From: Fallopia convolvulus
Lineage: Eukaryota > Streptophyta > Magnoliopsida > Caryophyllales > Polygonaceae
DNA: 64,000 bases
Direction of reading: 5' to 3'
Assembly: GCA_964016875.1 (NCBI GenBank)
Contig: OZ024737.1
Location: 36,147,683 to 36,211,682 of the forward strand
Shown piece by piece: positions 43,924 through 55,345 of this stretch. The notes below the pieces were generated by a model. That model was given only the letters and a program-made list of their open reading frames with translations. It did no database searches and was not told where the DNA came from. How positions within the stretch are numbered: position 1 is the first letter of the stretch; each line of letters opens with the position of its first letter. Position numbers and translations under genes: made by a program.

Positions 43924-45022
43924 TGTACAACTGCGAAAATAAAAAAACGCTTATATAAATGGTGAACATACCATGTAATCTTGATTATGTAACTCATATT
44001 CGGAGTTTATTTCATTATTACTCGATATTCTTTAAACAATAAGAGTATGAAGAGATTTAGATTTGAATTAGAGTTGTGTACAATAGAGAATGAGAAGGGA
44101 AGGATGAAAAAGTAAATTTAGACTGATTTTATAATTTTAAAAAAATAAAAAGTTGCAAACTAATTTTAAGAATGCTGCATAACATGATCCGTTTCTTTTT
44201 TATGTATATCTGATGTGTTCTGATTATTTATTTTCCTTTTTTTTAAATTGCAATTAACGAAAAATTAGATAAAATTGAAAGAAAGGGCACGGATCAAACT
44301 GAGATAAAAATTCAGGAGTACCACGCGGAATATCTTTTTTTCTGGACACCAATCGAAAAAGTACAAATCTGAGGACTACCACTCGAAATTTCCCTTTTTT
44401 CTATTGCTTCTGTAGTGTTGCAAGGACGAAACAGAGAGAATAAAACTCCTTGGCTTATGGGCCCAACTGACAGACTTTTCAATTCCCCGAGCCCAATTAT
44501 AATTAATATGGTGCTGTTCAGCACTTCTAAACCGGAAACGATATTTTGGTTAATCCGGTTCTGGGCTGGAAGTTTTTGGCTTTTTTTCGGGAATTTAAAC
44601 CTCATAATCGCAAGATGCCACGTTATTCGCAAAGTGTACCCAACTTTCACACATTTTGCATAGTGATCTTAGAGTTAGTACATCATACTTCCTTCCTTAA
44701 GTACGAATTTTATTGAATTTTTCTAAATGCCTAGTTGTATTTCGGACTTCGTTAGGAGAATGACTCTAAGTTTTTAATAAAGTTTTCCTGCAGGAGCTAT
44801 ACTTCGCTTCCTGACAAAAACAAAAGAGTTAGTACATAATTTGCACCATGTCCAATTTCATTATATAACACAAAACGCTAAATTCTCATTTTCTACAAGT
44901 GAAAAAAATTATAAAAGAAATAAGGAAAGGGGAATTTTTTTAGAAAAAATATCGTGTTATTATTATATCTACTTCCATTAAAGTAGGTGTATATTAAACA
45001 GAGTAGATAAAATAAATATTTG
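43924..45022. other. Intergenic AT-rich DNA
   Basis: No gene supported. Frames at 44312-44650 and 44415-44663 lie on opposite strands over the same DNA and match nothing I know. Confidence 0.5.
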
Positions 45023-45727
45023 CATGTGTCTTGTGATGGAAAGAGTGAAAACATTTATATATCTACAACAAGTGATGAGAGTCCATCTACCGAGTCACCT
45101 ACCGAGTCCTCTACCGAGCCACCTACCGAGGTCTCGCGTCTCGATACTGAGGCATCGCCTCTCGGTCCCGAGCAAACCTACGATGTCCCTCTCAATGCCA
45201 AGCCATCTACCGAGGCCTCGCTTCTCGGTACCGAGCCATCTACCAAGGTGTCACCTCTCGGTATCGAGCCACACGCCGAGCCAGATAGTGTGCCACTCCA
45301 GCCCCACAACGCGCCTTGGCATGCGCTTCTACAACCCTTGTATGCGCCACTCCCGGCGCCATATCCTGGTTGTGCGCCCTTGCACACGACTCTGTGGGGC
45401 GCGCCCATGCCCAGGCTTGATGGGAGCTTTTCTTCGGGCACTTTTGGTGGGACTTTGGTACATAACTGGAGTGAGGAATCCAAACCTAATGCCAAGTTCA
45501 ATTTTCCCAAAAAAGGAGAGTCTTCACTTAGACAAATGTCCAAGACCAGCGTCCAAGGCTCCAAGGATCCAAGCCAAGGAACCACACCCTATCTTGGGTG
45601 CATCACGCGAGCCCAAGCTAAAGCAATGCTTGACCAAATCAAAGAGGAGCTCATGGATCATAAGTTTTCGAAGGCTTACAAAGGTGAAGGATGGAGTCTT
45701 CTTATGACTCTTGGCTCTACGAGTTGA
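45023..45727 (+). pseudogene. Ty3/Gypsy gag- or polyprotein-like remnant with PSTE repeats
   Basis: An open frame of about 235 codons with no ATG near its start (it opens from TTG). The N-terminal third is built of degenerate repeats of Ser/Pro-Thr-Glu (DNA unit CTACCGAG). Residues 140-235 contain KFNFPKKGES and then ITRAQAKAMLDQIKEEL, which resembles the ITRARAK segment found in many plant Gypsy polyproteins. It is probably a fragment of a retroelement rather than a host gene. An overlapping frame 45024-45707 uses the same DNA and is a shadow. Confidence 0.4.
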
Positions 45728-46414
45728 CTCAAGTGTGGTTAAGGACAATTAGTTTGTTTTCTTGAAATTATGGGGTTTAATTTGTAATTTCAAGAGGAGT
45801 GGTGGCTGTTTTGGTGAGAGGCGTGGCTGATGGGATTAAACCCTCGTTTGGCCACCTCTGTTCATTAGACTTGAAGTATGACAATATTTATTTATCTTTG
45901 TTTTCCATCTAAAGTTCTTCTTGATTTTTTTGTTGAATCTTGTTGTTGAGTCATATCCGACATCCTCTTTGACTTAGTTTGCAATTCTCGATGTGTAATA
46001 TCCGAGCGTTGCATCCATATCCATCACTCTGTTGATCCATCTCCATTCGAATCACTTCCATCTCCATTCGTCCAAGTGAGGATTTCGTTCTTCTTGAAGG
46101 CGAATAGGCGATCTCAACCACCATCTCCTCCATCGATTTGACTATCAACAAGAAAAAGAAAATAAACAAATATTGCAACAAGTGACCATTATGCTTGAAC
46201 CCGTTTAACAGCCAAATCAACACCCAGCAGGATGTTGTTCTTTGGTGCGAAAGAATTCAAAAATTCACAAGTTCAGAACGATAATATGACTACATAATAT
46301 TACCATCGAGAATTTGATCGGTAGATTTGGGTTATCATGCAGCTTATAAAAGGTCTGCTTCTTGAGGTTGTTGTGCAAAAGATTGTGATGAATTGGCCCC
46401 CTCCTGCTGGGTGG
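45728..46414. other. Intergenic DNA, nothing firm
   Basis: Sequence downstream of the Gypsy remnant. It may include decayed LTR, but no repeat partner is in the window. Confidence 0.35.
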
Positions 46415-46424
46415 ATTAAATAAT

Positions 46425-46592
46425 GAGTTTGGTTCAAATGAAATAAACTCTTATCTTGAAATAGACTCTTATCCTGAAATAAATGCACTTTTCTTAGTTC
46501 GTAGTGCACTTGGATTTGCACTTTTTATACTTTCTAGTGTACTTTTATATAAAAAGTGCACTATAAGAGTTTGTTTCATTTGAACCAAACTC
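46425..46592. mobile_element. 168-bp MITE with 10-bp target duplication
   Basis: Inverted termini GAGTTTGGTTCAAATGAAA (left) and its complement (right) extend imperfectly over about 30 bp. The flanks are ATTAAATAAT at 46415-46424 and 46593-46602. The 9-10 bp duplication and G-start termini suggest a Mutator-derived MITE. The interior carries several TGCACTT-type short repeats. No coding capacity. Confidence 0.8.
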
Positions 46593-46602
46593 ATTAAATA
46601 AT

Positions 46603-46859
46603 ACTTATATTTACATTCAATCATTAGTTTAACAAGCTTGTGCACATCCATAACATTTTTATGCACACAAAAATTCAATATGGATGAAACTTTGTTTATA
46701 TGTGCATAAAATCGATGCATATTTCAGTACAAACTTGCACACATTTAGGCAAGAATTGATGTACACCCATAACAAAGTTTATACACATCATACACATGTC
46801 CCATATTTATGTCCATGTTCTTCAAAAAATATTTTTTTTATAAGGAAAGCGATTAGGGC
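46603..46859. other. AT-rich DNA with scattered TGCACAC/TGTGCA motifs
   Basis: Contains several TGCACA-type motifs like those at 43743-43923, without regular spacing. No gene. Confidence 0.4.
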
Positions 46860-47316
46860 GGCCGTTAACAGGCTAACGACCTCCATATAGCATCTTGAAG
46901 GATGAGGTTCTGAAGAACCAAATCAACTGTAAGTGGACGGATGAAGCGCAGCGAAAAGAAACACCAATGTAGTCCGCCACCGAATTGCACTCTTGGACAA
47001 CATAAGAATACTCCAATACTGGAACTGAGCAAGCAAGCAGTGGATATTCGCACATAACATCACAATTTCTCACAGACAGCGCAATCGCCAAGAATGACTT
47101 TGACCAGTTGCTAGTTGTCGCTTTCAATCCGTATATGTGAAATGACACGTCGAGTGGCCTCAATGATTCTCTGTTGTAAGGCGATGGTCTTGGATATCAG
47201 AACAGACTATCAACCAATCGGTCCTCCATCAAAATGAACGGGTTTGCCGCAACAATCTCTAAGGATATACCCGAACGAAGCCACCCCATTAGCATTAACT
47301 GCACCATCAAAATTAA
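46860..47316 (-). pseudogene. LINE RNase H fragment
   Basis: Minus-strand broken frames read KLNFDGAVNANGVASFGYILRD (about 47316-47255), then after a frame change LEYSYVVQECNSVADYIGV (about 46985-47040), the typical start and end of the plant LINE RNase H domain. The tail runs to about 46860. Truncated on both sides. Confidence 0.65.
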
Positions 47317-48353
47317 GTTTAGTAAAATTCATCGTGATTCTACCGAAAAAAGTAAAATTCATCGTGGACATTTTCCACTTTGCGCATTTCCGCTCGTGCT
47401 TAGTGTTTTGGTCGCCAACTTTTGTTCCGTTATCGTCTTTCTTGTTAGTATTGTGCTATTCCCTTTTTTAGTTACGTATGAATTCACAAATATTGTCTTA
47501 GTCTATGTTCATGATTTTTTTCAATTTAACGCACGAGATTTATTCTTATTTTTTATGTATATATGCCCGTTTTCATGGGAATTAATACCATATTATATAT
47601 AAATATATCCATATGTATTTATTTTGGTAGATATATATCCATATGTATATATACACATGTAACTGGTCTGTAATTTGCATTATACACTTTGGCTACCCCA
47701 CCGCCTCTTAAGCAGTTTTCATTCCTTTTCCACAAGCTCCATCTTGCAAGTTATTAACTCAAAGGTGTGTTGATTACACCAACAAGAATAAAGGTAGAAG
47801 AAGAAGAATAAAGGTGGGGCTAGCTAGACTTAAGAGCATATATAGATCTTTAGTAAAAAAAATCCCGCAGACTCTTAACCCCTCATTTTTCTTTGTAAGA
47901 ACGCAGTGCACTCGCTCATCCCATCATCAAGTTAAGAAAAGGATATCTTTGTATTCTTGGTTTAAGAGAATCAACATCTTCTTTCTTTCACCAAAATATC
48001 GACTTTAGACACCATTGACCTGTGTTTTCTTTAACACCCTTTATTTCTTTTCCAAATCCCAGTTCACACATGCTAGTTTAGGCGTATAACCAAAGCCAAC
48101 TTTTTTTTTCTTCTTTTTCCTGTGTTCAGTGTTTACCACAGGTCCTTTTAGAAATGATTAATTTCAGGAATCAAAAGCCATTAAGCATTTTATATTCCCT
48201 AACAGTTTTCACTTTATAGGTGAAGCAACTTTTGTTTGTTGCATGATAAGAGAGAATCAATTCCAGTGGACAGAAAAGGCAATTTTTGAGCTGTTAGTGA
48301 AAAGCAAAATAAAGAAGCTAAAATCCATCCTAGCTCATAATATATCCTGTTCA
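47317..48353 (+). other. Upstream region of the MCTP gene
   Basis: AT-rich with (TA)n-like stretches at 47595-47660. No gene; the frame 47234-47602 overlaps the LINE fragment and is not called. Expected to hold the MCTP promoter. Confidence 0.5.
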
Positions 48354-48363
48354 TATATAAACA
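48354..48363 (+). promoter_or_regulatory. Candidate TATA box of the MCTP gene
   Basis: TATATAAACA about 350 bases before the start codon, upstream of a predicted 5'UTR intron. The expected transcription start is near 48385-48395. Confidence 0.45.
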
Positions 48364-48466
48364 TAGCCATTAATTTCATCTGTCCAATTTCTCTTTCACA
48401 CTCAAATCGGTTCCTAGGCTCAGCAATTCATCACCCTTGTGCTTCGTCTCCTTATTAATTCCCCTG

Positions 48467-48630
48467 GTACGTATCTCCATCAATATTCTTTCATATTTTT
48501 CTTAATGTTGTCACTTCATATTCTGTTACAACTTAACAGGCATAATATATATATCATTGTTGCTTGTCAACTCTTCATAATTTCACAACACATCACACTT
48601 ATTAGTCCCAACATTGCCTTAATTCTCCAG
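48467..48630 (+). other. Predicted 5'UTR intron of the MCTP gene
   Basis: Donor CCCTG/GTACGTAT at 48466/48467 and acceptor TTCTCCAG/GAAAGC at 48630/48631, with a T-rich interior. This gives a spliced leader joined 74 bases before the ATG. Inferred. Confidence 0.45.
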
Positions 48631-48704
48631 GAAAGCTGCCAAGCAAAACTCAACAATTAGAAGGCACTAAAAGTGGCAACTTTACCTTTGAAGTGTTGTT
48701 AACC

Positions 48705-50423
48705 ATGCAACAATCGTCCAACAAAGATGATTACCAAGTGAAAGACACAAAACCACAACTCGGCGAGCGATGGCCACACGGAGGAGTCCGAGGTGGAAGC
48801 GGATGGATTGGTACCGACAGAGTGGCGAGCACGTACGACTTAGTCGAGCAAATGCAATACCTCTACGTTCATGTAGTACGAGCCAAAGATCTCCCAACAA
48901 ACCCTTTGACAGGAAGCTGCGACCCTTACGTCGAAGTCAAGCTAGGCAACTACAAAGGCAAGACCAAACACTACGAGAACAAAACGAACCCTGAGTGGAA
49001 ACAAGTCTTCGCCTTCGCCAAAGACAAGCTCCAATCGACCGTCCTCGAAGTCTATGTCAAGGACAAAGACATGGTCAAGGACGATTACTTGGGCAAGGTT
49101 GTGTTTGATTTGCATGAGGTTCCTACTAGGGTTCCTCCGGATAGTCCCTTGGCTCCACAATGGTACAGGCTCGAGGATCGTAGAGGTGAAACTAAGCTAA
49201 GAGGGGAAGTCATGGTTGCGGTTTGGATGGGGACTCAAGCCGATGAAGCCTTCCCCGAGGCTTGGCATTCCGACGCTGCATCCGTAAAAGGAGAAGGCGT
49301 TTACAACATTCGGTCCAAGGTTTACGTCTCCCCGAAGCTATGGTATCTTCGGGTTAATGTGATCGAGGCACAAGATGTGGAGGCTCAAGATAAAAGCCAG
49401 CCACCACAAGTGTATGTGAAGGCTCAGCTCGGGAACCAAGTGCTCAAGACGAAGACGTCACCCAACAAGACGACGAATCCGTTCTGGAACGAAGATCTTG
49501 TGTTTGTAGCCGCCGAGCCGTTCGAAGAGAAACTTTATGTAACGGTGGAGAACAAGGTTGGGTCGGGGAAAGACGAGATCGTTGGGAGACTCGTCTTACC
49601 GTTGCATGTATTCGAGAGACGGCTTGATCACAAGGCGGTCCATTCTAAGTGGTTTAATCTCGAGAGGTACGGGTTTGGAGTGTTGGAGCCGGATCGAAGA
49701 CACGAGCTCAAGTTCTCGACTCGGGTTCATCTAAGAGTCTGCCTTGAAGGAGGGTATCATGTGTTAGACGAGTCGACTATGTACATTAGTGATCAACGCC
49801 CAACCGCTAGGCAGCTTTGGAAGCAGCCCGTCGGGATTCTAGAAGTTGGGATCTTGAGCGCCAACGGGCTGCTTCCGATGAAAAAGACGCAAGACGGGCG
49901 TGGAGCAACGGACGCCTATTGCGTGGCCAAGTACGGGCAAAAGTGGGTGAGAACAAGGACCATTATGAACACCTCAAGTCCGAGGTGGAATGAGCAATAC
50001 ACATGGGAAGTGTACGATCCTTGCACGGTCATCACACTCGCGGTTTTCGACAATTGTCACTTGGGAACAGGGTCAGGATCATCGAAAGACGCGAGGGTCG
50101 GGAAGATAAGGATCCGACTCTCGAGCCTCGAAACCGACAGGATCTACACGATCTCGTACCCGCTCCTCGTCCTCCAACCCTCCGGTTTAAAGAAGATGGG
50201 AGAGCTACAATTGGCAATAAGATTCACTTGCTTGTCACTAGCAAACGTAATCTACCTCTACTCACAGCCTTTGCTCCCCAAAATGCACTACATCCACCCC
50301 TTCACGGTCAACCAAGTCGACAATCTACGGTTCCAAGCCATCACAATCGTCGCGTCAAGGCTAGGCAGGGCAGAGCCGCCGCTTAGAAAAGAGGTCGTTG
50401 AGTACATGCTAGATGTGGACTCT

Positions 50424-50455
<32 letters not shown>

Positions 50456-51068
50456 CTTCTTCAGAATCGTGTCTCTCTTCTCCGGAGCCATCTCGGTGAG
50501 CAGGTGGTTAGGCGAGGTTTGCAAGTGGAAGAACCCGGTCACAACGATCCTAGCTCACATCCTCTACCTCATACTCATTTGCTACCCGGAGTTGATCCTC
50601 CCGACTGTCTTCCTATACATGTTTCTCATCGGGCTTTGGAACTTTCGGTATCGCCCAAGGCATCCTCCACACATGGATACCAAGCTTTCTGTGGCGGAAT
50701 CCACTCACCCAGATGAGCTTGATGAGGAGTTCGACAGTTTCCCGACGTCTAAGCAGATGGATGTCATTCGAATGAGGTATGATCGCCTTAGGAGCATCGC
50801 TGGGAGGATTCAAACCGTGATTGGGGATTTGGCGACTCAAGGAGAGAGGCTACAGGGGGTGCTTAGTTGGAGGGATCCTAGAGCAACGTGCCTCTTCACT
50901 ATCATCTGCCTCTTCATGGCTGTCACTTTCTACATTACGCCTATGAAGATTTTGGCTCTCGTAGGGGGTATGTATTTCCTACGACACCCTCGGTTTCGAA
51001 GTAAATTGCCGTCTGTTCCTAGTAACTTCTTCAAGAGATTGCCTTCTCGAGCCGATAGCTTGTTGTGA
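48705..51068 (+). CDS. FTIP1: MCTP family protein, FTIP1-like (787 aa)
   Basis: Start chosen at ATG 48705 (MQQSSNKDDY); the open frame reaches back to 48693 but only from GTG. Intronless coding region, full length. Three C2 domains at about 52-155, 212-330 and 375-500; the PRT_C domain with two hydrophobic membrane segments at about 613-646 and 727-759. The N-terminal VKDTKPQLGERWPHGG and the overall length match the Arabidopsis FT-INTERACTING PROTEIN 1 branch rather than the longer QUIRKY branch. FTIP1 sits at the ER and plasmodesmata of companion cells and helps export florigen FT to sieve elements. C2 domains bind lipid and Ca2+; acidic residues such as DPYVEV, D73 region, are kept. Orthology is by recognition only. 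Confidence 0.9.
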
Positions 51069-51324
51069 GATTATATTGTTAGCTTTCTATATGTATTAAT
51101 CTTCGAAGCTTTGATGATGTTTTGTAATAATCTATTTTGGAGTACATACTCTCTTGCTCAATTTCAAACGTTATTATAGGATCAGTTTACATAACAGAAA
51201 GAGCATACATATTGTAGGATCAGGTACAATATCACTTCATATGATCCTATACATATTTTGATTAACACGAAAGTGATTGATAATTCAAGTAGGTTTTGAT
51301 AGGTTCATTCCGTGAAATGATAAC
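51069..51324. other. Short intergenic region between MCTP and the dioxygenase pseudogene
   Basis: Contains the MCTP 3' end and, from about 51165, sequence similar to 59700-59850, the 3' flank of the right dioxygenase copy. The two 3' ends face each other. Confidence 0.5.
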
Positions 51325-51427
51325 TTACCATTTTAGATCGATCCTCAATGTACGTATCAATTAATGGCTGAGCGAAATACAAATCAAATATGATTATGGA
51401 GTAGAGAAATCGGACCGAGCAAAAGAG

Positions 51428-53084
51428 TGATGCGATCCGGTCCTAGACCCGATTGATCATGACTAGCCCGAGTCGACCGAGATCTTGGCGTCCGTCTTGG
51501 ATTCCAACCTAGTTCGTTACTATTATATTTATTATTATATTTATTATATTTCCTATTTTGACATGTTTCTATTTATAGTTAGTTTCTATTTATGTTTTCG
51601 CTATTTCTATTTTTGGGCGTAGTTTCTATTTATGTTTCCGCTATTTCTATTTTTGGGCGTGTATCTACTTATGCTTAAGAGACTGGCCCAATAGTTGGAT
51701 TCCGCCGCCGAGCCCGCCATATGACCGACAAGATTACTCTCCAGCGCCGAGTCGTCGTAGTTGTTCCTACTACGATGACGGGTTTTATGAGTTCCGGTGT
51801 CCATCCAGGCCGGTTTATTATCATGATGAGCCTTTCGAGATACCGGTTGTGCCACCGCCGACTCGGCCTTGTTCCAGCATATCGCGCCCGCGCCACGATG
51901 AGCCGCGGTCGCGCCCCACCATGTCGGGACCGCGTCACCCCCTTCCCAACCCGCGTAATTCCGACAATGGCCTCTATTTTTCAGAGCGCGGTCCAAGATC
52001 ACCATGACACGGCCGCGCACTCCAGAGCCAGTCCATGTCGTTCAGTGCTAGCGCCGATAGCGTCGTTGACTCAATTGGCTCAAGAGAGAGCAGCCATGCG
52101 GGAGGAGTTGGTCCTGATCCGAGCTGAACTCGACGACATTGCATCAAAGGTCGCTGACGCGGCTAAACAGTGTCCGCACCCGCGGATGTCCAGGTCGAGC
52201 CTGTTTGGGACCGTGAGCCCGTTTGGGATAGCGAGCCCATCTGGGATAGCGAGCCCGTCTTTGATGAGTCGAGTTTACCGCCTCCATCTCCTTGTCCGAT
52301 GTTTTTGCTTCCTGCAGCAGTCGAGCCATCGCCTATTGTCGTCGTGCCCTTGCTTGACATTGTGCCATCTTCGGAACCAGAGTTTTTTTGCCTATTATAG
52401 ACGTTCCAAATGACGACACAGAGCCCGACGATGTATTTATGCTGCCTACTGATCTCCGCCTCTCCCCGGACCACCCGAGCTCGAAGCGAGGACGCTTCAA
52501 TTCTAAGGGAGGGAGGATGATGTGATCCGGTCCTAGACCGAGATTGATCATGACGAGCCCGAGTCGACCGAGACCTTGGCATCCGCCTTGGATTCCGACC
52601 TAGCTTGTTACTATTATATTTATTATATTTCCTATTTTGGCATGTTTCTATTTATAGTTAGTTTCTATTTATGTTTCCGCTATTTCTATTTTTGGGTGAT
52701 TGTCTACATATGCTTAAGAGACTGGCCCAATAGTTAATTAGGCCCATTATCTAGACCTAGTTAGGTTTTATATTCTCTATTTAAAGAACTCTTGTAATCA
52801 GTTTTATTTACGCCTTGCTATAGACAGATTGCCTTGTGTGAATCGAGTTTCTCTTCCTTAAGGCCTAGGCGTCAACCCGGTTATTGAACCGACCCCTTTT
52901 CTATCCCTTTTCCCACGCCCTTGTCTTGGCCCTAGGACACCCGAACTCGATCCGTCGAGTTTTCCCTCACGAGCCACCCTGTAGTTCGCGCTTATCCCGG
53001 TTACTATTCGTTGGAGAAGATCCGAGGTCCTTCCGAGCCTAGATCGGGCACCCGTGCGATCCACCCAAAAGGCGGAACGCATCA
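51428..53084 (+). mobile_element. Non-autonomous Gypsy-type element, internally deleted
   Basis: The right LTR 52518-53084 (starts TGATGTGATCCGGTCC after a GGGAGGGAGGA purine tract) has a partial partner at 51428-51705 covering only its first 278 bp. Between them, 51706-52517 carries gag-like Pro/Arg-rich sequence in broken frames. The left junction removes the rest of the LTR and the PBS. Flanks AAGAG (51423-51427) and AATAG (53085-53089) look like a diverged 5-bp duplication, and deleting the element rejoins dioxygenase exon 3. A TATA-like TATTTAAAG lies near 52778. Confidence 0.65.
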
Positions 53085-53125
53085 AATAGCCCATCAGATC
53101 TTCGGATGTTGTTACTCTTCTAAAA

Positions 53126-53945
53126 TGTAATTGATCGTTTAATACTAAACCTAGAAACAACAGATCTGATCGATCTCGAAACCACAAATGCAAACTAAAA
53201 GCGAACAGAAACAAGCAAAGAACTCAGCGAATTTGGTGACCCGGTTCAAGTACTAACACTCTACATCCGGGGGATCTCAGAGGAGGAGATCCGGCTCAAA
53301 TATGCACTAAGATCAAAGCTCATGGCGTTCAAGTACAAGTGATGACACAAGTAAGCAAAGCAAAAGACCAGAACAAGGAAACAAGAAGATCGGAGAACAG
53401 TAAGCAAGAACAGAAGGAAGGGGATGAGAAACGAAAGGGATTCGGCCCCCTTTCAAGGTTGCAAAGCTTGAGCTAGACTCTTCAAAGCTTCAAGGACCAC
53501 CGGAGATGAGCGTCACCAGCAAGAGCTCCTTCTTCTTTCTCTCTTCTCTCTCTCTTTTCTGGATCTAGGGTTTGCACCGCTCTGAAATGACCTCTTCCAA
53601 GAGAAGCTAGCTATTTATAAGCTAGGTCATAGCTAAAACGACGCGTTTACACTTCAAGGCTTTCAAGAGAGGCTCGGGTTTCAGACTTAAGCATTGGGCC
53701 TAACTAACAAGGCCAGCCCAATCGTTCCAACCGAATAAGGCCCAATTCTTCCAAGTCGCCTAATCGAGCTACCTCAAACCGGGTTCCCCCGCGGTGGATT
53801 GCTCGACCAATTTACCTAGAAAATTAGGTCCTAAAAACCAGTTGAACCCAGTTCCCAAATCCTAATCTAATGCTCTACCATTACATTTGATTTTACACTT
53901 TGTACATTGAACTTGTCATCATATGAGGATTAAAGCATTACAACA
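53126..53945 (-). mobile_element. Copia-type solo LTR (820 bp) in dioxygenase exon 3
   Basis: Plus strand starts TGTAATTGATCG, ends TTACAACA. Flanks are TAAAA (53121-53125) and TAAAC (53946-53950); the intact paralogue has TGAAC at that place, fitting a 5-bp duplication with one later change. A TATA box (AGCTTATAAATAGC, minus strand) lies near 53612-53625. Related to 33313-34147. Confidence 0.7.
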
Positions 53946-54080
53946 TAAACCTTGCAGGTTCATCCAAGGTCCCCAAAGTCTGGGCAGGACACACTTCAGC
54001 GTCTGATCTAGCATGAAAGAATGTCGTCGGCTTCACCATCACACAGTGCCCCGCGCTCTTATATAATCCATTGCTCAAAT

Positions 54081-54240
54081 CTGCAAACCAAATACATGCA
54101 AAAAAAACCTCTTGTTATAAATCAAGCAAACCTCTCATATGAACTTGCCTCATCAATCAATCCCCTGAAATTTGTTCATCTGATAAATGCATGGTTCGAT
54201 TAGTTCCATGGTAGTAATCAAGCAACATCCAAATGGATAC
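54081..54240 (-). other. Intron 2 of the dioxygenase pseudogene
   Basis: The acceptor (TTTGCAG in sense, at 54081-54082) and donor (GTATCC, 54240-54239) sites are both still visible. It is a short intron without the Copia insertion found in the right copy, so it shows the ancestral state at that site (TTTGTTCATCTGATAAATGC). Confidence 0.65.
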
Positions 54241-54868
54241 CTCCATGAAATCTCCTCCGACATTGATAATGAAAGCACATGGAAGAGGTGTTATAGGGAG
54301 CCATTTTCCATCTTTCCTGATCTAAAATCCCTCAACTTGATTTAGTTAAAGTAGGATTTGTAACTGCACTCGCATTGGAATGTGGCCACACTTAATTGTA
54401 TTGTGGGCATGAAGGATGATATGCAATTCCGATTACTTTCCTCCCATCATCAAATAATCCTCATATGTCTTTCCTATTGTTAGATTGTGAATGTCCTTTA
54501 GGGTTTGCCTTTCCATTGATTCAGTATAAATAGAGTACACAACCTTGTATGGCAAGTTAGGTTATACAAGGAATATTTACAAATAATAATATATGCTATT
54601 ACTCCCCCGCAATCAAAATGGGAGGTGACCTAACAGTGAGACTGTCTCTAAAATCTAAAAATAACTGTGTAGGCAAACCCTTGGTAAAAATATCAACATA
54701 CTAATAGGAGGATGGCACATGAAGGACACGAACATGTCCCAAGACAACCTTTTCTCGAACGAAATGAATGTCCAACTCGATTTGTTTGGTACGCTGGTGT
54801 TTTACCGAATTGTTGGCCATATATGTAGCATTATCTATGTAAACCAACATAGCACTCCGTAGAGGACA

Positions 54869-55345
54869 CTATAACTCAAGGAGAAGGTTGCGGAGCCAAG
54901 AACATTCAGCAACAACATTAGCAACCCCGCGATATTCAGCCTCAGCACTAGATCGGGAAACCACAGATTGTCGTTTCGCAGACCAGGCAACAAGTGTGTC
55001 ATTCAGAAACACACAATAACCAGAGGTAGACCGACGAGTGTCAGGACAACCAACCCAATGAACATCAGTATAAGCTACAAGAGATGGCTTGGGCGCATAT
55101 GTGATGGTGACACCCAAGGCAGCAGTACCGTGGACATATCGAATAATGCGCTTCAGGGAAGACAAGTGAGCCTCTCGAGGATCATGCATAAATAGACAAA
55201 CTTGTTGAACAGCATAATATATGTTTTTTTGGTCAAAACAGCATAAGATATGTATGGCCTAGTAAAAGTGAGATATTGTAGTGCACCAACTAGACTGCGA
55301 TATAAGAAAGGATCGGCTACAGGGGACCTGATGACGCACTAAGCT
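54869..55345 (-). pseudogene. Copia RNase H (with broken RT end)
   Basis: The frame 55189-54869 reads HLSSLKRIIRYVHGT, YTDVHWVGCPDTRRSTSGYCVFL, VSRSSAEAEYRGVANVVAE: the standard Copia RNase H with D, E and D positions largely kept (ADADW is changed to TDVHW). A broken stretch to 55345 links it to RT. It ends in a stop at 54869, before the normal C-terminus. Confidence 0.75.

Noticed and set aside
43653..43969. Overlapping frames on both strands in the TGCA array
   Set aside because: Open only because the 32-bp repeat lacks stops.
44312..44663. Opposite-strand frames of about 110 and 80 residues
   Set aside because: No motif or homology; mutual shadows.
50003..50386. 127-residue frame inside the MCTP gene
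   Set aside because: Shadow of the real coding frame.
51721..52582. Frames on both strands in the Gypsy-type fragment
   Set aside because: Low-complexity gag-like DNA with no intact domain; included in the element annotation only.
52858..53214. 118-residue minus-strand frame
   Set aside because: Only its FRRVTTSEDLMGYL part is meaningful and belongs to dioxygenase exon 3; the rest is LTR.
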